A stretch of 64,000 nt of DNA. Source: Diphasiastrum complanatum. Lineage: Eukaryota; Streptophyta; Lycopodiopsida; Lycopodiales; Lycopodiaceae. The stretch lies in contig CM055097.1 in assembly GCA_029204225.1 (NCBI GenBank), positions 56,690,902 through 56,754,901 on the forward strand. Reading direction: 5' to 3'. Made by a program: the position numbers and the translations under genes. Under the pieces are notes generated by a model that was not told where the DNA came from, made no database searches, and saw only the letters and a list, made by a program, of their open reading frames with translations. Every line of letters begins with the position of its first letter. Positions within the stretch are counted from its first letter, which is position 1. Shown here in pieces: positions 21,686-34,147 of this stretch.

Positions 21686-22190
21686 TCCGGCTCAAAGCAT
21701 CAGCAACACAATTTGACGTACCTCGACGGTACTTAATGTCGAATTTGAACTCTGGAATGAGTTCTGACCAGCGGGCCTTATGAACTTTAAGGTCCAAGGC
21801 ATCACGGATATACTTAAGAGATTCATGATCTTTCATTACCATGAATTTGGATCCATACAAATAATGTCTCCAGATCTTTAACGCATGGATGACAGCAAAA
21901 AGTTTTTTCTCATAAGTCGAATATCTACTTTGAGTTGGGTCCAACTTCTTGCTCTCGATAGCCACAGGTCTACCATCCTGGTAAAGGACTGCACCTATCG
22001 CATAGTCACTAGCATCTATTTTCACTAAGAAAGATCCGCTAGGGTCCACTATGTGTAAGGTAGCGGCTGTAGACAGCAACATCTTCAAAGCTTCAAAGCT
22101 TTGATTAAGTTCATCAATCCAAACAACAGGAGGACTGATCTTCGAACACTTCCGGCCTTCTTCTTATTACCCTTTTTAGGTTTCCGTAAA
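21666..22190 (-). pseudogene. Gypsy RNase H fragment (element 2)
   Basis: A 140-residue frame reads VDPSGSFLVKIDASDYAIGAVLYQ, RYSTYEKKLFAVIHALKIWRHYLYG, KDHESLKYI and GTSNCVADALSRIG, a nearly complete gypsy RNase H. The first catalytic Asp of TDAS is kept as IDAS. It lacks the MITE of element 1. No reverse transcriptase follows on the right. Confidence 0.9.
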
Positions 22191-22778
22191 GTGGCATAGT
22201 GGATAAATAGGACTAGCAATATTAAGCTTTCTTGAATTTTTTCTCTTAAGCAGTATCTTGTTGTATAAGACAACACGTTGGAATAACTCAGACTTTGGAG
22301 CTCTATCTCCTGTGCTTCTTGGAATGATCAGAGGGAGATTGAGAGAGCTTGTATATCGTGTCTGTATCCTTTGGCTGTTTTCTTTATGTTTGATGACTAC
22401 CAACAGTCTGTCTTGTCTGCATAGATTGAATCTGTTTGTGAGCGCTAGTCTGATACAACAAGCAGACAAATTAAAGCTTCAGTGTGGGAAGTAATGACAC
22501 TGGACAGGTGAGTGGTCACTGAGTACTACACGCAGCAGTTACGAGCCAAATTGACAGAGAAAAGTTTAGGTGAGTAGATTATGTATGTTAAACCACGGGT
22601 AACTTAGTGTAAGTTATGTACGTATTTTTAATGCGTTAGAATCAAGCCTGCATGTACCTATGCAGGATCTGTACAAGATTGCGTCTATCAGAAGTAAAAG
22701 ACACAGAGAAAGAGTTATGCAGTTCAGCGTGTGTTTCATTTCTGCATCACTATTTTTTACTTGTGCGGATGGTGCGAT
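22191..22778. other. Unassigned spacer before duplication copy C
   Basis: No gene or element was recognised. Frames at 22176-22494 are overlapping and not family-like. Confidence 0.4.
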
Positions 22779-23189
22779 ATGCAGATCAAGTTGTGTGCGC
22801 TTTGTCCATAAAAGAAAGCAGGAGAGATCTCAACATGCGCTGGATGAAGCAGTCCTCGACAAGGGAGCATGAAGGCAAACAACAACCATTGAGCATAATG
22901 CCATAATGTCCAATATTGTTACACACTGAACCAAAAGAAAGGCAGGTATCTCCGGATCAGACGACGCCAGATAACACGATCACAATCACGTAATACAAAA
23001 CCATAATGTTTTTCATATTATCATATAGCAGCAACATCATTACAATTAAGTATACAAAGTGATCACAACAGCATCACACTAGTCGTAACAACGGCATTCA
23101 CTACACTATTATAACAAGGTTCTTCGTCATTTATAGCACAAATGACATGAGGAAGCATATGCCGATTTCATAGAATAAGATGCAGATAA

Positions 23190-23549
23190 CTATGAATCGT
23201 AGACCCAACATCCAGTCCCCTGACCAGGCACAGTGACGCTCTTGATAGGGTTAGCTTCGACAACACCCAGGCACTTTTCATGCTTATCGTAGAAGCTAAC
23301 AACGAATTTATCGTATTCCGTCTTGAACTTGAAGCTAACCGTGTTATTGTGTAGCTCATGCAGGTTGTCGGTGTACAATGTGCCGGTAATCGTCTCCAGT
23401 CCAGCAGAACTAGTGTCAACTATGGCAGAGCCTGCAAAAGTTTTGCTCTCATCATGTATTTTGAGAGCCAGGAGCTTGATGCCGCTCACCGCCTCTCCAT
23501 GGACATGACCCTGATAAAGGTACCTTTTGCTTACTTGGTCTTGCGCCAT
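23190..23549 (-). CDS. Small conserved protein of unknown function, copy C (119 aa)
   Basis: The same start (MAQDQVSKRYLYQGH) is used as in the other copies. The protein ends GCWVYDS, because the codons that read GAA TAG in copies A and B are GTC TAC here, and the next in-frame TAG, also present downstream in A, is used. Other changes are SAGLE for SAVLE, EYDKFVV for EHDKFIV and EKCLG for EKWLG. The frame is otherwise intact. Family unknown. Confidence 0.72.
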   Translation of the reverse strand: MAQDQVSKRYLYQGHVHGEAVSGIKLLALKIHDESKTFAGSAIVDTSSAGLETITGTLYTDNLHELHNNTVSFKFKTEYDKFVVSFYDKHEKCLGVVEANPIKSVTVPGQGTGCWVYDS

Positions 23550-23976
23550 GCTTGAAATTAAAGTTGAATGGGTTTGAGGGATGAGCTTCAAGCGAGAGTA
23601 GTAGCAGTACCGACGACTCCTTAGAGACCAGCGAGTACTGAATAAGTGAGTGAGAGAGTTGTCACTCCTGAGATGAGACGAGTGAGTGAATGAGTGAGTG
23701 AGATCAGGCTATAAACTGCAAGAAAGTAGCTCCTACGTGAAGAAGAATAAACTTTTGAGAAAGATGTTGCATGATGGATAAACTTTAATGAAAAAATTAG
23801 ATGCTACACGATTCACGAAGAAGCCATAAACTTTAATCAGGAAGATATACTTTTGGAAAAAATTAGATGCCACACTAACCAGAATAAACTTTAAACTTTA
23901 TTAAGTAACTGGCAGAGCTTAAAATGCTCCCCCACTCTGCCACACACTCTCTAGTCATATTCCAAATGGTGAATGT

Positions 23977-24000
23977 GAGAGAGAGAGAGAGAGAGAGAGA
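23977..24000. repeat. GA microsatellite, 24 bp
   Basis: A GA tract at the site equivalent to 20043-20129 of copy B. Confidence 0.95.
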
Positions 24001-25020
24001 TATCACATTGGGCTATTTGAATTCAATAGCATCGATATGCAAGATAAAAAATGGTCCCACATTATCTCTAGACTTTTCCATGGCCGCAAAATCACAAATG
24101 CAAAAAGCATCATTCTTGAATGTGCATGACAGAGAAGATGAGAGCCTATACAATTTTCAAAATTGAGATAGATTCATCATTGGTAATCAACACACATTTT
24201 GCAATCCAAAGTGTGTGTGCTCAAATTTTGAAAAAATAGGGTTCGATGAGGGAAAACGATCCTTGGCAAGCAAAGATCTGTATTTTTTTGTTTTTTAAAA
24301 TGTTTGGACTAGAGCATCTGCAATATATTCATCTACCAAATGGCAATTTGAGTTTTTCAAGTATTGGCTTTTAAAATGTGCATTGATGACGAACCAAAGC
24401 TAAAATCCACACTAATAATTTGATCTCTTCTTTCAATAGAGTTTATTGTACTAGAAATACTATGTGCACACAATTGAGATCCACTATTACATATTTTTTG
24501 AAATTGGAACGTTGCATTAAATACAAAAATGCCAATACATGCTATCTTCTGTTTTTTTAATTTATCTTTTCATTTGTAACATGGTATGGTACTTTTACCA
24601 TTTCACAATGCTAATTATAAATCGTTATCATTTGGTCTGAATATGGTCACTTGAGTTTGTAATCACATTCAATTGATTTGAAAACAATAACATCGACCTG
24701 CAAGATTAAGAATGGGCCCACAAAATCTAGAAATTCAAAATACAAATTAGATATATCTCTGGCCGCATAATCCCACATGCGAAGATAATCATTCTCGAAT
24801 GTGAATGTGTTGACAGATACCCAACTTGAGAACTAGCAACTAGAGAGCAAAAGAACTCTACAACAACTTGGGAGAATGAGGGAAAGGAAGAGAACATACC
24901 TCCTTTAGCCCCTCCCCAAAGCTCCTCTCCACCCTCATGCAAAAAGGACAGGTGGGACCCAAAAAAGGTCCCATTTGTCCCTTCTAGATCTTTCTAGTCA
25001 TTTGGGGCCAACCAAAGGTG

Positions 25021-26113
25021 CCACATGGCTCATGGACCCCAAAGACCTATGAAATTCAATTCTGACCCTTTCTCCCCTCTCCAACTCCAATGTACCACAG
25101 TTCTCTCAACTCCTTTGGAGATCTGCAGGTATAGAGAGGAAGAAAGAAGAAAGTACGGCCTGAGAAGGACATGCCTCCAAGATTTACCTCAGAATAGATA
25201 TTTCTAAGATTAACAATCTTAGTGTTAAAAGTTTTAACTTCTAAACATTGAGATTTGAAACTTGAATTTTATTTTATTTTTTAAGACTAAGCTGGCTTTG
25301 CAAGGAGAGAAGTGATAGGCTTGTTGGGAGGTGTGCCACTCCCCTCCCCTGTCAATTCACCAACAGATTGTACTTTTGAGATGAGGGGAGGTATTATTAA
25401 ACTCCCCCCCCCCCACACCCCAGTGATCGGGAAACCTCTTTGGAGTTATACTAAATTTTCCTATACACATGTTCATGTATCGGTTTTTTAAAATTAATAT
25501 CGTGGGAATCCTAGAATTTTTGAAACATAGCCTCGTGAATCCTACAATAATTAAAAAATTGTCTAAAAAATCCTATTAAAACAAATTGTCTAAGGTTTAA
25601 AACTGTGAAAAATTTTAGCTTGCCGTCTAATTTCCTGCACTAATTTGTAGTTGTCCTCCACCCAAAAATAAGACAAACAATAGAACCTTAGCATTAAATT
25701 TACAACTTACACTAGCATGATCGATTCAACTACAATTATGTTATTGTAACCATGGCAACAAAATTTTGATGCAAAAGAAAAAGTTAAACAATGCCTTGAA
25801 AGGATCAAAATGAGATATAACAACATCAAATTGCACAATAGCGGTACATTAGAGGTCCCCAACAAAGACATCCAAACTTTAATCGTCCATCATTTTCATT
25901 ATCTCAAGAGATGGTGCCATGCCAATGATGAAATACATTAAAAAAAGGTGACATCTGTAAATTCATAACAAGGTGAGGCTTGCAGTCATGCCAGAATCCT
26001 TCAATAGCTCATAAGAAAAGTATATCATAAACTAAAGCCCTACTTAATGGAGTTCTCGAAGATAGTATAATCAACTAAAGCTGGTATTAAAAAACACCAT
26101 TTTAACTTATAAG
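25021..26113. other. Outer non-coding part of the left arm
   Basis: No gene was recognised. There is a poly-C run at about 25406-25415, and CTCCCCTC/GAGGGGAGG elements that pair locally. The mirror segment is 51304-52396. Confidence 0.6.
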
Positions 26114-26375
26114 CTAGACTCCAAAACCAGAAAGGATTTTTCCTTGTCTCTTTAAACCATAGACAACACCCATAGCAGGTAAGAGTCTTCCAGCCAGCAT
26201 GCTCCGTGCACAACATTGCATCATTGATAACATTCTAGAAGAGGATCTTCAGCATGCCTCTTGTTTCCTTATAAATGAGGTCAATGATATGCTTCACAAA
26301 TGTACCCATACTATATGGTGCAATTGCAATCTTAACTTCCTAGCTGATTTTGTGACATGCTTCAAAAACCTATCA
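26114..26375 (-). pseudogene. Histone H4 pseudogene, left-arm copy
   Basis: On the minus strand the motifs VTKSARKLRLQ, HIIDLIYKETRGMLKILF, NVINDAMLCTEHAGW and, after a one-base shift, MGVVYGLKRQGKILSGFGV-stop follow the H4 order [65 protein letters not shown]. H4 is a core nucleosome histone. The N-terminal tail is missing or unrecognisable. A stop follows ILF. There is no intron, as in most plant H4 genes, so the origin cannot be told from structure. Confidence 0.88.
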
Positions 26376-27224
26376 AAATTATGAATGGACAATAGGTCAA
26401 AACATCTTCAAAATTATCTTTAGAAATATTTGCTATTATAACACATGCAATAAAACCTATAAAACTAGAAACGTCAACCATTACAATCATGCAAACATTT
26501 CTTTAAGAATATCAACAAAGCTTTGCAAAAGACTTATGCGAACACAAAAAATTGCAATTAAAAGCTAATTGTATTCAAGATTCAAAGTGCTTTCAACAAA
26601 TATTTCATGCAAGAAGCATTTAATTTGATTCATTTTTGTTCATTCATTGATGAACTATATTTTCATGTGAAGGATCGACACAGTCAACAAACTGGGTCTT
26701 ACCAAAACCAAAGATGTGCAATTTGTTAAGGATATCGACACCTTACTTCCTACATACATATGAGAACACCAATTATGGATCAACATGTGGAAAACAATTA
26801 CGCATGAATACGTGAACACATGCTTAAGGACAAAAACAAAAGCCACCAATAGACATAACACTTTTTGTAAGATTGCCGCACTTAAATTTCTAAAGCTTAT
26901 AGAAAAATCTCACAAAAGCCTAAAAACTTACCAAAAAAGTACATTGTCGGCTGAAATGGTGTTTTGAATCATTGTATGAACATGCAAAATTCTATATGTA
27001 TTGGACAGATTTTTGTCACATCAACTCTACATCGACTTAATACATTCTCGTCACATAAAAGGCACATTAGTTTATACCCACATTTCATAATCTCTAAAAC
27101 ATCTGCTCAATACGAGGAGTCAACAAATGTCTGCAAGAGATAGTGCTTGAAATCATCATGGAAACATACAAAATTATGCATTGACATGAGAATACATGTT
27201 GTCAAGCTACTAACGATAGCTACT
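26376..27224. other. Non-coding part of the left arm
   Basis: No gene was recognised. It pairs with 50212-51040 up to about 27180. The segment 26900-27190 also has a diverged direct copy at about 29000-29265 (shared AACTTACCAAAAAAG, TTGTCGG, CGAATCATT-type landmarks). Confidence 0.5.
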
Positions 27225-27632
27225 CAAGTCCAAACATTATAAAAAACAAAAAAGCGCAAATATTTGAGATGGTTTCACCTCATCAACCTATTTTGAAAAT
27301 TTGAGCACATGCGCTTGGATTGTAGAATGTGAGCACATCATAATGAGTGTTGGTTACAAATTTTGAAATTTTTATAGACTCTCATCTTGCACCACACTAT
27401 GTGTCAATACATTCACATTCGAGAACAATTATCTTTGGATGCGGGATTTTGCGGGCAGAGATATATTTGATCTGTATTTTGAATGTCTAGAGATTTTGTG
27501 GGCCCATTCTTAATCTTGCAAGTAGATGTTATTGTTCTCAAATCAATTGAATGTGATTACAAACTCAAGTGACCATATTCAGACCAAATGATAACAATTT
27601 TTTATTAGCATTGTGAAATGGTAAAAGTAGGG
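27225..27632 (-). repeat. Inverted copy of the 0.7-kb repeat, first part
   Basis: This is the reverse complement of about 3005-3421 in copy A (landmarks GCGCAAATATTTGAGATGG, TGTGGGCCCATTCTTAATC). It continues at 28400 after an inserted gypsy piece. Confidence 0.8.
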
Positions 27633-28390
27633 AGTCATCCTATAAAATGTTATTGGGAAGACCTTGGCTATACCAAGCTGATGTAATAACCCATTGGAAC
27701 AAGAAGGACACCATAAGGGAAGAGTCATAAAAGGATCATTGTATCCTAGGAAAAAGATAAATATGAAGGCGAAACCCCGACATCATCCTCAAGTTACACT
27801 TTGGAGGACAAAGAAGTCCATTCCACAAGGACTGAGGAAGGGGATGACCAGAGGAAAGTATCAACACCTGCATATAGTATTAGAGTTGAGTACATAGATA
27901 GAGGGGACTGTGGACTTCCCAAAATTAGTGCAACTATAGGCGGTTTTGTTATACAAAATATATTAATAGATTCGGGATCAAGTAGAAACTTGATGACTGA
28001 AAAAATGGCTAAAGAGTTAGGATTAGAAGATCAAATTTAGCCCACTGTTCATCCTAAATACATTTAGCTGATGCATCTCGCTGCACTCTGGTGGGAGAGT
28101 TGAGGAGTATCAATGTAAACATAGAGACAAAGACTTTCATTATGAGTTTCTTTGTCATTAACCCGACATATATGCCAGCGTAATCGATACGGTTTGGTAG
28201 GCCATGGTTATACCAGGCTAATGCTATCATAAACTAGCCTTACCAAGCAAATATTTTTTCCAGGGATTCTAATGGTGAGTCCATTAGGAGGTCATCTTAT
28301 AAGGGGGGATGAGGAAGTAGGGCTGCCTATAGATTCCCAAGTAGATTTTATAGAGTGCTATGAGATAGGTGAAGAGGATGAAAGAGAACC
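27633..28390 (+). pseudogene. Gypsy protease fragment inserted in the satellite
   Basis: The plus strand reads PKISATIGGFVIQNILIDSGSS, with the aspartic protease DSG motif, then CTLVGELRSINVNIETKTF and FGRPWLYQANAI. A second LLGRPWLYQADV block lies earlier, at about 27648-27690, so the end of the protease domain is present twice about 545 bp apart. Stops interrupt the frame. Gag and polymerase are absent. Confidence 0.8.
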
Positions 28391-28451
28391 TCTAAATTTG
28401 GAGAGAGAGAGAGAGAGAGAGAGAGATAATGTGTTTTGGTTTTGGTTTTAT

Positions 28452-28482
<31 letters not shown>

Positions 28483-28606
28483 TTGTGAAAATGTTTGTGT
28501 ATCATTTGATGTTACAAATGCAAAACTTAATGAAAAACAAGATAGCATATAACGTCTGTTTTTGTATCTAGTGCAACTTTCTAGTTTCAAAAATATGTTA
28601 CAAAGT

Positions 28607-28648
<42 letters not shown>

Positions 28649-28650
28649 TG

Positions 28651-28687
<37 letters not shown>

Positions 28688-28960
28688 TGTGTGTGTGTGT
28701 GTGTTTTGGTTTTGGTTTTATTGTGTGATGAAAAACAAGATAGCATATAACGTGTGTTTTTGTATCTAGTGCAACTTTCTAGTTTCAAAAATATGTTACA
28801 AAATATCTCAATTGTGTGTGTGTACATAGTATTTTTAATAATCTTCATTGAAAAAAGAGAGCAAATTGTGAGTGTAGATTCTAGCTTTGGTTCATTATTG
28901 ATGCACGTTAGAGATAAGATTTACTATAAGCCAATCCGTGAAAAACTCTAGTTGCCTTTT
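28391..28960 (-). repeat. Inverted copy of the 0.7-kb repeat, second part, with microsatellites
   Basis: This is the reverse complement of about 3425-3770, including the TTTTGGTTTTGGTTTTATTG stretch. The segment is itself duplicated (28430-28610 and 28700-28810) around TA (about 28613-28646), GA (about 28652-28685) and GT tracts. GA and TG tracts also lie at about 28400-28478. Confidence 0.85.
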
Positions 28961-29265
28961 ATATGATGCCACCAGCATGGACATAATACTAAGTGTAATA
29001 CAATCTTATTCAAGTTAATAAATCTTGCAGAAAAATCAAACAAGAGGCTTGGAACTTACCAAAAAAGAAGATTGTCGGGTGAGATACTGCTTCGAATCAT
29101 TACAATGATATTCAAAAGTATGACTGCATTTAGCTTGTCAATATGTCTATTCACATCAACTTGATACACAAAAAAGTGAATGAGTTTGAATCAAGATGTA
29201 AAGCATTTGAGGATCTAATAGCAAGACAAATCAGATCTAAAATATATATTGAAACCACACAAATT
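28961..29265. other. Spacer between satellite and hAT element
   Basis: It is a diverged copy of 26900-27190. No gene. Confidence 0.45.
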
Positions 29266-29289
29266 AGGCTATAGCAAACAGAATCACTA

Positions 29290-31690
29290 TAAGGAAAAAG
29301 AGCTCATTTTTGCAGCATGAGTTGATTGCATTTGAAGAGTCCAATGAATCTAGGTCATTGCTTCCCTCAATGGAAATACACATTAAGGCATCCGCGGAAT
29401 CAATCTTATTGCTTTTTCTATCTTTGATTAGATTGAGTCTAGCCTCTTTCACAAGCAGCCGAATTGGTACACTGCACAAGTGCGATGCACATAAATGTGT
29501 ACAATCCTTTATATTTCTCATGCAACTGCTGATTGGAGCCAATGATGGCTGATGTATCACGAAAAGATTGGCCGTTCCATTCAGTTGTGGCTTGAATTTT
29601 GAATGCTTCACCTCATCAATTTTGAAGCCTCACCTCTTCAATATTGATGAGTGGAGGAATCACATTTCCAACCGCATCAACTTTTGAAATCCCATAAAAA
29701 TCACCAAGGGAATTGATCTCTTGATAACCACAATCTTTCATTTCTCTCATGCATCTTGGTATGTTGGTAGGAGATAGTGCCTTGAAGGAACTCAAATGGC
29801 CTTTATCTTGGAACTGATCTAACAAACTCTCAACTATAGCACAAGAAAAGGACTTTTGGAACTCAATCGCCTCTTCTAAGTCGTCACCCACAGCAGACCT
29901 ATTGATTTCTATATCATTATACATATTCCATCGCAAACTTTTGTAACCTTCGGATATAACCATTTTCAGGTCTATAGTCTGGTAAGATTGCATACCCTTT
30001 ACTATCATATGTTCCAGTGTTCAGATTTATTGGAGGGTCTTCAATAAACTCGTCCTCAATCAAAGCAATTTCATTAGAAACAATTCCGAAGATTGCTCCA
30101 ACTTCCACATAGTTGCGTTGAAATATCAAACTCAAAATTGACAGCTTTTTAAGTATGTCCACTAGAAAATGTAGAACGTATATACATTTGAGGTCGCATA
30201 ACCTTTTTAGAAGCTTTTTGGTTGCAGTAGCCTGAACTGCCTTCTTCGACTTACTTGTAGATGCCAAGGCTGCTTCCAAATCGTCTTCAACAACATCTTG
30301 GGCATCCTCATCGACGAAAACAATATCTTTTTGCGAATTTGATTTTTTCATTGACATTTTCTTAAATTCACTTTTTATAGCATGAATCACAGGTTGCAGA
30401 AGATCACATATGCGTTTTATCGCATTGTGACGACTCAACCATCTTGTGGCATTAATCCTATTCAACTTCAATATATCACTTGCCATTTCTTCTTGTAACG
30501 ACCGCAAAAGAGATTGCCTCTTGCAACTATTGGCAAAGAAAGAAACTGCATTAACTACTGAATCAATAAACTTGGAATACGACAATTTGGAGGCTGAACT
30601 TGAACACGCTAAATTGCACCCATGGGCGATGCAATGTATACCTAATAGAAAAGGGCCTGATTTCTTTAGTCTCGTCACAACTCCTGTGTTTGACCCTATC
30701 ATGACACTTGCTCCATCAGATCCAAACCCTACAAACTTCCTAATATTTAGGTTTGAGTCACGAAAAATAGCCATGATTGCATCGTAAATTGATTCGGCAT
30801 TCTCATTTTCTAAAGAAATAAGACAGAAATAAGAAGTTACAGGATTGAAGTTTTCAATGTAAGACAAATACATAATCAAGGACTTCTTGTCGGATATGTC
30901 CGTGGACTCAACCACCATAATCCAAAGAAAGGACTTTGCTTTACTTTTTCCACAATACTTTCTCGTAATGATTCAGCAATGTATTTTATAAATTCAGCAC
31001 AGGCCTTATCATGTTGATAGAGACTTTTTGTCATTGTTTTCAATCCAAGGGATCATAACAAACATAGTTCAGATTGGAACTTGGTGTAGGGAAGATCCTC
31101 TTTTGCAATAAAATATGCCACCTTAAACAAGGCCCACAACGCCTCTTCTTTTCTGCCGCGAATAGTAGTATTCGCTTCTTGTATTGTTGTTTTCTCTGCT
31201 TCAATCTGATCTCTATATATATCTCTATGGACTTTGGACCTAACATGATCCAACCATGCACTAGCACGAATGTTAGTGCTCCCCAAAGTTCCAAATACAT
31301 TTTTGAAATGGTTTGGTTGTTGCTTGCATACTTTATAGTACACCCTTCCTAATTCTTTGTTGAACTCAAGCCACGGGTAATCGATGATCCATCGATCTTG
31401 CCACATGCTACAAGCTTTTGCAATTCTAAGAGCTTCTAGATTCTTTTGGAGGTTGGCTGATTGAATCTTTTCTTGTTCTGCATCAACTTTTTCCTCCTCG
31501 TTGCACCCATCACAAACATATTTCTCGTTGTGCTTTTCTTGTTAGCTCCAAACATTACAAGAATGCTAGATTGTTTTCTCTTAGTGTATTTAATTACATA
31601 TTTTTCACTTGTTTCACTAACATCTTTGGAAGTTTCCATTGAAGCTTGTGAGTACAATCCAATGAGTTTTCTAATTTGTGAAATATTCAC
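29290..31690 (-). pseudogene. hAT-family transposase (ZNF862-like), left-arm copy
   Basis: Transposase of a cut-and-paste DNA element, read right to left. The N-terminal part has KYVIKY-KQSSILVMFG. A TTF-type zinc finger region follows (WIIDYPWLEFNKELG, YYKVCKQQPNHF, WLDHVRSKVH). The catalytic part has VESTDISDKKSLIMYLSYI, GFGSDGASVMIG, GIHCIAHGCNLA and NATRWLSRHNAI. The C-terminal dimerisation end has LIKDRKSNKIDSADALMCISIEG. The Asp of the DESTD motif is Val here, while the right-arm copy keeps Asp. Frameshifts near 31440, 31040 and 29990 break the frame. Terminal inverted repeats were not located. Confidence 0.88.
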
Positions 31691-32565
31691 ACCTCCAACA
31701 ATAACTGACTATAGAGACAATATTGAAGCAACAAGAAGCTTCAGGCCTACAATAGTAAAAAATCTATTTTTCGTAAGAGTGCAGCAGTCCCATATATTTC
31801 AGTGACAAGCTAGCTGATATAAAAACTATGATTCATTAATGCATACAGCCAAAATTTGCTTGCAACTCCTACAACTATGCTAGTAGTGCATCCAAACTAT
31901 CACAATAATGAAAGTCACATGTTTAAATAAAAGACCAATACTTAAAAGTCCAATTTTTTTTTTGAAAATGGAGTAAGCTGAAAAATTGAAATTGAAGTAA
32001 TTTGACACCAGCTTTATAAGCCCACAATGCAATGTACATGTGGCTTTTGCACTCAAGATAGGCATTTATCACATAAGCTCAAGGAATTACTCATTATCAC
32101 TCATGATGTGCCTTGATTGAGGATAAAATCAGTAAGTTATGTCTATACGAGATAGTACTAGAGAGCAGGCGTACCTGCTACAAGCTTACAATTCAAAAAC
32201 CTAGTCTGTCCTTCGAGATTTACTATTGATGATTGTAGCATTTAGATTGCAAAAGCAAAAAACTCTTTTAAAATTAAAATGTGAAAAATGAATTTATTCA
32301 AATTTAATCAACTGTGAAAATTTAACAAACATGATTCATGGAAGAAGAATCACATGTTGGCTTTAGTATGAAAGATGGATTAATTGCATGGACGAAAAAA
32401 GAGAGTAAAGAACTTGAAGAGTGGAAGTAAGATTTCAGAACTTAGTTGTAAGTGGGTTTTATTTGTTCTGAATCGATAAGTCCTTATGGCCAGGCTCTAC
32501 TATCTAGTCCCTTGCAAATCTTTCATTTTGGTGACTTGGGAATCATTCTACATAGGCTAGCTGCA
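31691..32565. other. Non-coding part of the left arm
   Basis: It pairs with about 47793-48620. No gene; the frame at 31880-32065 is conserved in both arms only because the DNA is. Confidence 0.55.
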
Positions 32566-33400
32566 CACATAAAGGAAGTGGTTCCAAAGAAGGCACTAGT
32601 AACATTGTTACCAATCAATTTTATTTAAATGATTCATTGCAGATCCGGAGGGGGTAAAGCACATGATCATGCTATTGAGAAGTTGGTAGCGAGGAGTTTC
32701 CCACTTCAGCAGATGATGACAAAAAGAAAAAGAGGAAGACTTCATTCTACAGAGAATTTATAATGAAGATAGAATTTGCAGCCATAGTCAATATGAAGGC
32801 TATAGATACTCTAATAAACCCTCAGCCTACTCCTATTGCTTAGGATGCACTATGTGTGCTAGATATTGTACTACGTGAATATGCGGCCCAAACTTTGCAA
32901 CATCTAGTGGTCTCTTTCTAGATAAGGGAGATCTCAAAAAACTCATAGAGTCTCTTTTAAGCTAAAAGCTCAAATTCATGCTAGTTAACAGTAGCCCATC
33001 TGAATGAGATTGACAAAACTAGTGTAAATATGTGAATAAATCTCACTTTTCATAATCACAGATAAGCCTGGCCCCAAAGGTTATCTAGTTTTGTTCCTTC
33101 CTATCTCTGAGCTGGCATGAAGCTCTCACGATTATGTATGTTGTTGTACATGTGATTGTCTATGCTATTTCCAAGGTTCACAGTATTCTAGACTTTCGAG
33201 TGCTATTGTAGTATTGCACTAACAAGGTGTAGCTTCCTGTCAGGGATTATCTGTTGATAAGGGAGAGCTACTCTCACCCTAGTTTTGGTGTTGAAGGTGA
33301 CCTTCGAGAAGGTGTCTCGACGTGGAAGGGTCTTCAGCTGCCTTTTGGAGTGATTACTGATTTGTTGAGATTGACCAATTTACTTATTGATTATGAATGA
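32566..33400 (+). pseudogene. ARGONAUTE relic (AGO4/6/9 clade, N-terminal region), left-arm copy
   Basis: Three exon-like pieces follow AGO4 order. Piece 1 (about 32566-32625) reads KEVVPKKALVTLLPINF, like the PLLTNHFKV start. Piece 2 (32643-32922, after ATTCATTGCAG) reads KRKRKTSFYREFIMKIEFAA, then MKAIDTLINP, DALCVLDIVLREYAAQ, like KVEISFAAKIPM-AI and EA-RVLDIILRQHAA. Piece 3 (33244-33400, after TTCCTGTCAG) reads YLLIRESYSHPSF, EGVSTWKGLQ and ITDLLRLTNLL, like CLLVRQSFFH, GG-V---RGF and TTQGGLSLNID. AGO4 proteins bind 24-nt siRNAs for RNA-directed DNA methylation. PAZ and PIWI domains are missing and stops occur. Confidence 0.75.
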
Positions 33401-34147
33401 ATGTGGTTTGATTTTATTCTGCAGATACAACTTTGACTTTGATAATGATGTTCTCTTGGAAGGCCGTTTTGAATGGTGTACACTGTAATCTGTGCCACAT
33501 ATGAAGTTTGTGACGGTGTGACCTCTTCTGTGCAGTTAGAAGGGTTCTCTATGAAGTTGGGTCAAACTTTGGTCTTCATTTCTACATGTGCATTGTTAAG
33601 CTCCATGTAAAAGTACATACTTTGTATTCTAGGGCCATCTGTACAGTACTAATGCTCATTCGGTGATGCGGGGCATGAAATGAGGAATTTAATTCAATCA
33701 TCTTTTTGAAAGAAGTTTAACATTTGCGTTCCAAAGTCTATCAAGAGAAAGTACAATGTTGTAGTTACTTTTGCTACTATTTTTGCTTGGCTTAGTGTGA
33801 ATTGAATTTTCTTTTTGGGTTTGTGAAATGATTAACCTTTCTATATTTTCTTTAAAATATTTTATATTTAATCTCTAGTTCCTTTGCAATCAGTAAGTAC
33901 AATCTATTCTATTCTTGCATCAGCTATCCCATCCATCTCTTGGTACTCTACAGTTTTTGTGTCCCGTAGGATTTATCAGTAATTTGCCATGAATGATTGT
34001 GTTCCTATACCAATTTATCAGTGTTTTGTGCTCTTTTATGATTTATCAGTAGTTTGTATCATGTCTGGTGCAGTTTGAGTTAGAATAGTAAGTTACCATG
34101 AGATCCAACCAAGCTTCTGCACCTATAGGCGGGGGGAGCTGTGAAGG
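33401..34147. other. Non-coding part of the left arm
   Basis: It pairs with about 46220-46964. It may contain Argonaute intron or exon remnants beyond recognition. Confidence 0.45.

Larger units (their letters stand above)
22779..24818. repeat. Segmental duplication copy C
   Basis: Similarity starts at ATGCAGATCAAGTTGTG (copy A about 1110) and ends at GAATGTGTTGACAGA (copy A about 3230). It includes the small gene and one unit of the 0.7-kb repeat. It is more diverged from A and B than they are from each other. Confidence 0.88.
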
